A stretch of 7,924 nucleotides of DNA. Origin: Clostridiales bacterium (GTDB taxonomy: Bacteria > Bacillota > Clostridia > Lachnospirales > UBA12420). Below the pieces are notes generated by a model, which was not told the origin of the DNA, made no database searches, and worked only from the letters and a program-made list of their open reading frames with translations. Position numbers and translations under genes: made by a program. Positions 1-4,524 of this stretch are shown here, one piece after another (positions within the stretch are counted from its first letter, which is position 1; the number at the start of each line of letters is the position of its first letter). Where the stretch lies: positions 1,098 through 9,021 of the forward strand of contig DMOI01000024.1 of the NCBI GenBank assembly GCA_003452395.1. The letters are read 5' to 3'.

Positions 1-74
1 AGGAAGCAGGAAGCAGGAAGCAGGAAGCAGGAAGCAGGAAGCAGGAAGCAGGAAGCAGGAAGCAGGAAGCAGGA
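1..74 (+). repeat. Heptanucleotide tandem repeat (AGGAAGC)n in the 5' coding region
   Basis: Ten perfect copies of AGGAAGC fill 1-70, followed by a partial AGGA at 71-74. The array runs off the left edge, so its full length is unknown. It has no stop codon in any frame. In the frame that continues into the downstream signal peptide, the array encodes a repeating seven-residue pattern EAGSRKQ. Because the unit is 7 bp, gain or loss of one unit shifts the frame. The other two frames meet TAA at 77-79 and TAA at 103-105. The shared core CAGGAAG also occurs in the octamer array of the paralogue at 4528. Confidence 0.97.
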
Positions 75-2612
75 GTTAAGGGTAGGTCAACGCTATATCG
101 TATAATTTCAAGTATTCTAATAGTATCAATACTTATAACTCTAGTAACACCAATGCCAACAACCCATGCTGCTATGCCGCTATGGGGCTTACCAGTAGGT
201 ACAAAAATAATGTTTGGAGGCAGACAATTTGCTGTGTTAAAACCTGCAGAGGGGCTAGTAGTGAGTCAAAAAAGTACGACAAGTATGGGATTTGATGCAA
301 ATAATACGAATACCTACGACCCTAGTGATTCTAATAATATAGGGTATTATCTAAATAACACATACTATAATTCATTTCCTGCAACAGAAAAAGCACTAAT
401 AAAAAATAGTACATGGTATACAGGGAATGAGACGAATGAAACGGCAAGTAGCGTAAACACATACATAGGATTGTTAAGAGAAAGTGAATATAATACAGCA
501 CAAGCAGCAGGCATATTTCCAAGTTCAGGGGAATATGCATTGTGGTGGCTAATTACACGAAAAAGTCTTAGTACGACGAATGTACGATACGTAACCGATG
601 CTGGCAATGTTAGTCAGACTAGCGCCGGTGGTACGTCTTGTGGTGTTCGTCCGGCTTTTCGAATCTTAGAGTCTACAATCTTTGAATATGATACTAAGTC
701 TGGTATGTATTATTATCCAAGTACAGCAGGGATAGATAAGACAATAGGAGAACTAAATATAGGGAATACGATAATGTTTCATGGCGAGGCATGGCGAGTA
801 GTAAACCCATCGGAAGGATTATTAGTAATGGATAGAATAAAGGAAAAACGGGCATTTGACCCAGATGGAACTCAAACTTACAATCCTAGTGATAGTAATA
901 ATATAGCATGGTACTTAAATAATACATACTTCAATAATTTTACGGCAGCAGAAAAATTACTAATAAAAAATAGTACATGGTATATAGGAAATGAGACAAA
1001 TGAAATGGCAAGTAGCGTAGACAGGTACATAGGTTTGTTAAGGCAAAGTGAATATAATACAGCACGTGATTCAGGAATTTTTCCAAGTGCAGGAGAAAAT
1101 TTGTTTATGTGGTTAATTACACCATATTCGGGTGATACGGCTAAAGTTTGGTATGGTAATGGCAACACCTCTCCCCAAGGAAGTAATTATGCTTATGGTA
1201 TACGTCCAGCTTTCCGAATGTTAGAAACAGAAGTACTAGAATCCATTGGAAATGGAGTATATAAAATATATCAAGATACCACCTCACCAACAGTAGATAT
1301 AACCTACAGCCTACCCAGCCCTTACAAAACTGGCACAGCTGTAATTATCACATCAACATTCGACGAACCAATCGCCGATAGCCCAATTCCGCAAATCAGC
1401 ATAAGCGGGGCAAACACGCTCGCCAACACAAACATGACAAAAACAAGCGCCACAGTATACACCTACACCCACACAGTAGGAGCAGGCGACGGTACTGCCA
1501 CAGTAGCCCTTGCCACTGCCCAAGACCTAGCGGGCAACACCGTCACCTCCGCCCCAACAAGCGGAGCAACATTTACAGTAGACAACACACCACCTGCCGT
1601 TCCAACATTTACACCAAGTACAACAGACTGGACAAATCAAGATATAACAGTAGTAATCAACTACCCAGCAGGTTCGCTCGAACCTGAGTATCAAATAGAT
1701 TTAACAGGTTTTCAAGCATATACTGGAGTACTAACGATACCAGCAAACTGTTCGATACACGCAAAATGCAAAGACGAAGCAAATAACGTAAGCACAACAG
1801 CAACATTAAGTGTTATAAACATAGACAAAACACCACCAAATGCACCAACAGTATCCCCAGGAACAGGAACATATAATGCAGCACAAGAAGTAACAGTATC
1901 AAACACATCAGGAGACGTAGCACATACATACTACACCACAGACGGAACAAATCCAGACAACACAGACACAGAAGCAATAGGTGGAACGCTAAACATAGAC
2001 GGACTCGACGGACAAACCAAAACTCTAAAGCTAGTAAGCTATGACGGAATAAACAAAGGAGCAATATCAATACCATATCTATACACCTTCAACAAAACAG
2101 GCCCAATAATAACTGCTAATCCGACAGGCAGGACAAAATCACCAGACAATATAAATGTAAATATAACAATAACATCAGACAATCTAAACAATTGGCAATA
2201 CCAGTGGGATACAGATTCAACCCTAGACGAGGGCAACTGGACTACAGGAGATACAAACCCACAAGCCTTAGACCCAAAAACAGAAGACGGAACATGGTAT
2301 CTACACGTAAGAGCTGAAGACGATGATGAAAACATAATAACACAAACCTACGGAACCTACAAAAAAGGAACAGTATCACCGATTGAAGGCTACGCAGCAG
2401 ATTCATACCCAGATGAGAGAAAATACTTCAAATACTACGTTGGTCTTGATGCAAACAACATAGGAAGAGTAATGCTGGTAGCACCAAAAGATGCAGGAGG
2501 AGTAAAACCTATATTCACAAGAGACGATATACTAGACCAAGCGACACATAGGTTTAAAGTTAATGGAGTTTACTATATAGATAGAGAAGGTAAGATACAG
2601 GAGTACGATTAA
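1..2612 (+). CDS. Secreted modular protein: two DUF6273-like modules plus Ig-like and chitobiase-C-like domains (5' partial)
   Basis: The frame is open from codon 3-5 to TAA at 2610-2612, giving 869 visible residues, and the start lies upstream of the window. The ATG at 153 is an unlikely start: it falls at the end of a signal peptide, and the upstream residues (RIISSILIVSILITLVTP) match the paralogue at 4525. Predicted cleavage follows THA, near base 170. Two DUF6273-like modules lie at about 189-715 and 744-1275. Each has a VG(T)xIMFxGxxWxV-type opening, a YLNNTYxxxF..EK.LIKNSTWY core and a closing G(V/I)RPAF. Next come an Ig-like domain (about 1284-1590, ending TFTVDNTPP), a further Ig-like segment (1590-1835), a chitobiase/beta-hexosaminidase C-terminal-like domain with YYTTDGTNPDN (1839-2095), another sandwich-like segment with WYLHVRAED (2103-2370), and a conserved C-terminal tail. 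No enzymatic site, LPXTG motif or SLH repeat is seen. Domain names are by recognition; a cell-surface adhesive or binding role is inferred. Expression may be phase-variable. Confidence 0.9.
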   Translation, partial: EAGSRKQEAGSRKQEAGSRKQEAGVKGRSTLYRIISSILIVSILITLVTPMPTTHAAMPLWGLPVGTKIMFGGRQFAVLKPAEGLVVSQKSTTSMGFDANNTNTYDPSDSNNIGYYLNNTYYNSFPATEKALIKNSTWYTGNETNETASSVNTYIGLLRESEYNTAQAAGIFPSSGEYALWWLITRKSLSTTNVRYVTDAGNVSQTSAGGTSCGVRPAFRILESTIFEYDTKSGMYYYPSTAGIDKTIGELNIGNTIMFHGEAWRVVNPSEGLLVMDRIKEKRAFDPDGTQTYNPSDSNNIAWYLNNTYFNNFTAAEKLLIKNSTWYIGNETNEMASSVDRYIGLLRQSEYNTARDSGIFPSAGENLFMWLITPYSGDTAKVWYGNGNTSPQGSNYAYGIRPAFRMLETEVLESIGNGVYKIYQDTTSPTVDITYSLPSPYKTGTAVIITSTFDEPIADSPIPQISISGANTLANTNMTKTSATVYTYTHTVGAGDGTATVALATAQDLAGNTVTSAPTSGATFTVDNTPPAVPTFTPSTTDWTNQDITVVINYPAGSLEPEYQIDLTGFQAYTGVLTIPANCSIHAKCKDEANNVSTTATLSVINIDKTPPNAPTVSPGTGTYNAAQEVTVSNTSGDVAHTYYTTDGTNPDNTDTEAIGGTLNIDGLDGQTKTLKLVSYDGINKGAISIPYLYTFNKTGPIITANPTGRTKSPDNINVNITITSDNLNNWQYQWDTDSTLDEGNWTTGDTNPQALDPKTEDGTWYLHVRAEDDDENIITQTYGTYKKGTVSPIEGYAADSYPDERKYFKYYVGLDANNIGRVMLVAPKDAGGVKPIFTRDDILDQATHRFKVNGVYYIDREGKIQEYD

Positions 2613-2614
2613 AG

Positions 2615-2657
2615 AAATCAACTCCATACCAAAGTTTTTTTGGTATGGAGTTGATTT
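2615..2657 (+). terminator. Long hairpin terminator after secreted protein 1
   Basis: It starts two bases after the stop codon. A 17-bp perfect inverted repeat (AAATCAACTCCATACCA at 2615-2631 against 2641-2657) extends inward by AAA/TTT pairs, giving a 19-bp stem around a GTTTT loop. The 3' side ends in a short T run, then AT-rich DNA, so the U-tract is modest. A near-identical structure follows the paralogous gene at 7128. The 3' arm also contains the -35 element of the next gene's promoter. Confidence 0.85.
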
Positions 2658-2679
2658 TAAATTATTAATAATGTATAAT
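2651..2679 (+). promoter_or_regulatory. Promoter for ATPase 1, -35 within the terminator stem
   Basis: TTGATT (2651-2656) and TATAAT (2674-2679) are separated by exactly 17 bp, the optimal sigma-A spacing. Transcription would start near 2686, about 30 bases before the preferred start codon at 2716. The -35 hexamer lies in the 3' arm of the hairpin terminator. The same arrangement with the same spacing is found before ATPase 2 at 7165. Confidence 0.8.
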
Positions 2680-2702
2680 ATAATTAATAGAAAATCGGAA
2701 AT

Positions 2703-2706
2703 GGAG
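2703..2706 (+). promoter_or_regulatory. Ribosome binding site deciding the ATPase 1 start
   Basis: GGAG at 2703-2706 lies 9 bases before ATG 2716. Two upstream in-frame ATGs are less likely. The one at 2671 overlaps the -10 element and precedes the predicted transcription start. The one at 2701 overlaps this Shine-Dalgarno itself. The paralogue's best start at 7230 corresponds to 2716. Confidence 0.7.
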
Positions 2707-2715
2707 CGTGAAAAA

Positions 2716-4302
2716 ATGAAAAAGTTTAATATAACAACAACATGTATACCAGAAAAGCACTACATGGTGGATACAAGCACTAAGATAGATAAGATAATAG
2801 AAATGCTAATAGAAGAAAGATTATATTTTACAATAAACAGAGCAAGACAATTCGGGAAAACAACAACGATAGCTAAGCTCGAAAAAAAGCTATCAGATAA
2901 ATATATGGTAATAAGTATAAGCTTTGAAGGGAAAAGCTATCTGTTCAAAGACGAAGAAAGCTTTGCAAGTGGAATATTCGGACTATTTTCTGAAAGCTTT
3001 AGGTTTACAGACAAAGAAACATATGCAAAGTTATTAAAATATGGTGCAACAGACATGAAAAGCATGAAGGATGTATCAAGTGAAATAACTAGATTGTGTG
3101 ATGAAAATGAGAAAGAAATAATACTCATGATAGATGAGGTAGATAAAGCAAGTAACTTTGTAGTATTTATGGACTTTATAGGGGAACTCAGGGCAAAATA
3201 TATAGCAGCGAGCAGCAACAAAGATAAAACCTTCAAATCAGTAATCCTCGCAGGAGTAAGCGATATAAAAAATCTAAAGGTGCACATATCAGATAGAAGA
3301 ATACTTACAGAAAACGAAGCCGAGAAACTACAAAAAGGCGAATACAACAGCCCATGGAACGTAGCTGCTGATTTTGATATAGACATGAGCTTTAACCCTG
3401 AGGAGATAGCCACAATGCTAGTAGAATACGAGGCAGACCACAAAACAGGGATGAATATAGGTGAGATGAGCGAGGAGATATACTCATACACAAGCGGGTA
3501 TCCATTTTTGGTAAGCAAGCTATGTAAGGTAATAGATGAAAAGATAGATAAGAGATTCACAAAGGAAGGCTTGCAGGAAGCAGTGAAGGAGATATTATAT
3601 GAGCAAAACACACTATTTACTGACCTAATAAAGAACCTAGAAAATAATGAAGAGCTATATAAACTAGTAGAAAAAATAATACTAGAGGGTGAAACTGTAG
3701 ATTTCAATATAGATGAGCCGACCATAAATAGAGCGGTAATGTATTCAATACTAAAAAAAGACGAAAGTAGAAAGTTGAGTGTTCATAATAGGATATTTGA
3801 AACAAGAATATATAACTATATGATAAGCAAGAAAGAAGTAGCAGAAACAATAAGAGTAAACTATGAAAGCAGAAATCAATTTATAAAAAAAGATGGAGAT
3901 TTGGATATATTAAAACTATTAGAAAAATTTCAAGAGTTAATGAAAGAAGAATACCGTGAAGAAACAGAAGAATTCGTAGAAAAGAAAGGGAGGCTGATAT
4001 TCCTAGCATTTATGAAACCAATAATAAATGGCACAGGCTTCTATGATGTGGAAGTGGAAACAAGGACAAATAAAAGAATGGACATAATGGTAACCTACAA
4101 TAGAAAAAGATACATAATAGAACTAAAAATATGGCATGGAAAAGCATACGAAGAAAGAGGATATAACCAGCTAGCCGAGTATATGGAAATAAAAAATGAG
4201 AAGGAAGGATATATGGTAGTATTTAGCTTCAACAAAAGCAAGAAATACACGAGAGAATGGGTTGAAGTGAAAGGAAAGAGAATATATGAGGTAATAGTGT
4301 GA
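2716..4302 (+). CDS. AAA-like ATPase with C-terminal PD-(D/E)XK nuclease-like domain
   Basis: This is 528 residues from the preferred ATG 2716. The N-terminus (KKFNITTTCIPEKHYMVDTS) is typical of clostridial AAA-like domain proteins. A Walker A-type loop RARQFGKTTT has K48 as the catalytic lysine, Walker B is EIILMIDEVD with D140 and E141, and a sensor-like strand SVILAGVSD begins at residue 175. The C-terminal part has a PD-(D/E)XK pattern: D456 in KRMDIMV, E469-x-K471 in YIIELKIW, and Q485 in YNQLAEY. The protein is probably a cytoplasmic ATPase with a nuclease-like domain; no signal peptide or membrane segment is seen. Activity is not demonstrated by sequence, and the family's biological role is poorly known. 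It has its own promoter, sits 103 bases after secreted protein 1, and is one of two copies here. A role linked to its secreted neighbour, a defence function, or a selfish one are all possible. Confidence 0.9.
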   Translation: MKKFNITTTCIPEKHYMVDTSTKIDKIIEMLIEERLYFTINRARQFGKTTTIAKLEKKLSDKYMVISISFEGKSYLFKDEESFASGIFGLFSESFRFTDKETYAKLLKYGATDMKSMKDVSSEITRLCDENEKEIILMIDEVDKASNFVVFMDFIGELRAKYIAASSNKDKTFKSVILAGVSDIKNLKVHISDRRILTENEAEKLQKGEYNSPWNVAADFDIDMSFNPEEIATMLVEYEADHKTGMNIGEMSEEIYSYTSGYPFLVSKLCKVIDEKIDKRFTKEGLQEAVKEILYEQNTLFTDLIKNLENNEELYKLVEKIILEGETVDFNIDEPTINRAVMYSILKKDESRKLSVHNRIFETRIYNYMISKKEVAETIRVNYESRNQFIKKDGDLDILKLLEKFQELMKEEYREETEEFVEKKGRLIFLAFMKPIINGTGFYDVEVETRTNKRMDIMVTYNRKRYIIELKIWHGKAYEERGYNQLAEYMEIKNEKEGYMVVFSFNKSKKYTREWVEVKGKRIYEVIV

Positions 4303-4318
4303 GTGTAGAAAACCAGTA

Positions 4319-4338
4319 GACTCAGGCATGCCTGAGTC
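4319..4338. repeat. 20-bp perfect palindrome
   Basis: GACTCAGGCATGCCTGAGTC is perfectly self-complementary and begins 16 bases after the ATPase 1 stop codon. As RNA it could form an 8-bp stem with a CATG loop. No T tract follows on the + strand, so it is not a standard intrinsic terminator for the ATPase gene. It could be a weak terminator, a protein-binding operator, or the end of a repetitive element. Confidence 0.85.
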
Positions 4339-4411
4339 CAACGAAAAAAAGGTACTTGTAGGGCATCGGGACGCCTATGATCGCTTGAACTACCGATTAC
4401 ATGAGAAATAA
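4319..4411 (+). other. GC-richer intergenic island with a possible 27-codon ORF
   Basis: About half of the bases at 4319-4405 are G or C, while the following 50 bases are strongly A-rich. An ATG inside the palindrome at 4328 opens a 27-codon frame ending with TAA at 4409-4411. It encodes MPESNEKKVLVGHRDAYDRL and a short tail. No Shine-Dalgarno lies in front of it. I do not recognise the peptide. It may be a remnant of a mobile or repetitive element, a structured RNA, or chance. It is listed for its composition and palindrome rather than as a confident gene. Confidence 0.35.
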
Positions 4412-4460
4412 GAAAAACTAAAACATACCAACAAAAAAGAAGAAAAAGTTCTAAAACCAC

Positions 4461-4488
4461 TTGACAATATAGGTAGAAGGTATACAAT
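4461..4488 (+). promoter_or_regulatory. Promoter for secreted protein 2
   Basis: A consensus -35 TTGACA (4461-4466) and a -10 TACAAT (4483-4488) are separated by 16 bp. Transcription would start near 4495, leaving a leader of about 30 bases before ATG 4525. This supports independent transcription of the gene rather than readthrough from ATPase 1. Confidence 0.8.
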
Positions 4489-4507
4489 TATTTTACTAAA
4501 GATTAAA

Positions 4508-4514
4508 AGAAAGG
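4508..4514 (+). promoter_or_regulatory. Ribosome binding site for secreted protein 2
   Basis: AGAAAGG at 4508-4514 matches the first seven bases of the consensus AGAAAGGAGG, with a 10-base gap to ATG 4525. A GGG run at 4517-4519 lies closer and may contribute. This site supports 4525 as the start, which puts the octamer repeat directly after the start codon. Confidence 0.7.
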
Positions 4515-4524
4515 GCGGGTAAAT

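Larger units (their letters stand above)
2418..2686 (+). repeat. Near-identical direct repeat, copy A (C-terminal tail, terminator and promoter)
   Basis: This stretch covers the last 64 codons of secreted protein 1, its terminator and the ATPase 1 promoter. It is nearly identical to 6931-7200, at an offset of 4513-4514 bases. The high identity continues across the non-coding part, which points to recent duplication or ongoing gene conversion between the two units. Confidence 0.9.

Noticed and set aside
1..74. CRISPR array
   Set aside because: The units are 7 bp and directly abutting, with no spacers. This is a simple tandem repeat.
153..155. ATG 153 as start of secreted protein 1
   Set aside because: It lies within the C-region of a signal peptide whose hydrophobic core is encoded upstream in the same open frame and is homologous to copy 2. 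No suitable Shine-Dalgarno precedes it.
558..641. Diversity-generating retroelement target
   Set aside because: Module variability is localised, but the differences are not restricted to adenine positions, and no reverse transcriptase or template repeat is present in the window.
2671..2673. ATG 2671 as start of ATPase 1
   Set aside because: It overlaps the -10 region, precedes the predicted transcription start and has no ribosome binding site. The paralogue's N-terminus begins at the equivalent of 2716.
2937..3725. 262-codon minus-strand open frame opposite ATPase 1
   Set aside because: It lies wholly inside a gene with clear Walker motifs, is Ser/Leu/Ile-rich low-complexity as expected from antisense translation of A-rich codons, and has no recognisable domain. 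The same frame opposite ATPase 2 reflects paralogy, not coding.
4319..4338. Intrinsic terminator for ATPase 1
   Set aside because: The palindrome could fold into a hairpin, but the following + strand bases are CAACGAAAAAAA with no T tract. On the minus strand the T run lies before, not after, the hairpin.
4350..4405. tRNA or tRNA-like gene in the spacer
   Set aside because: I looked for acceptor, anticodon and T-arm pairing on both strands. Only short, broken helices were found and no T-loop consensus.
4095..4487. 130-codon minus-strand open frame across the end of ATPase 1 and the spacer
   Set aside because: It overlaps the PD-(D/E)XK region and consists largely of hydrophobic antisense residues. 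No ribosome binding site or known domain supports it.
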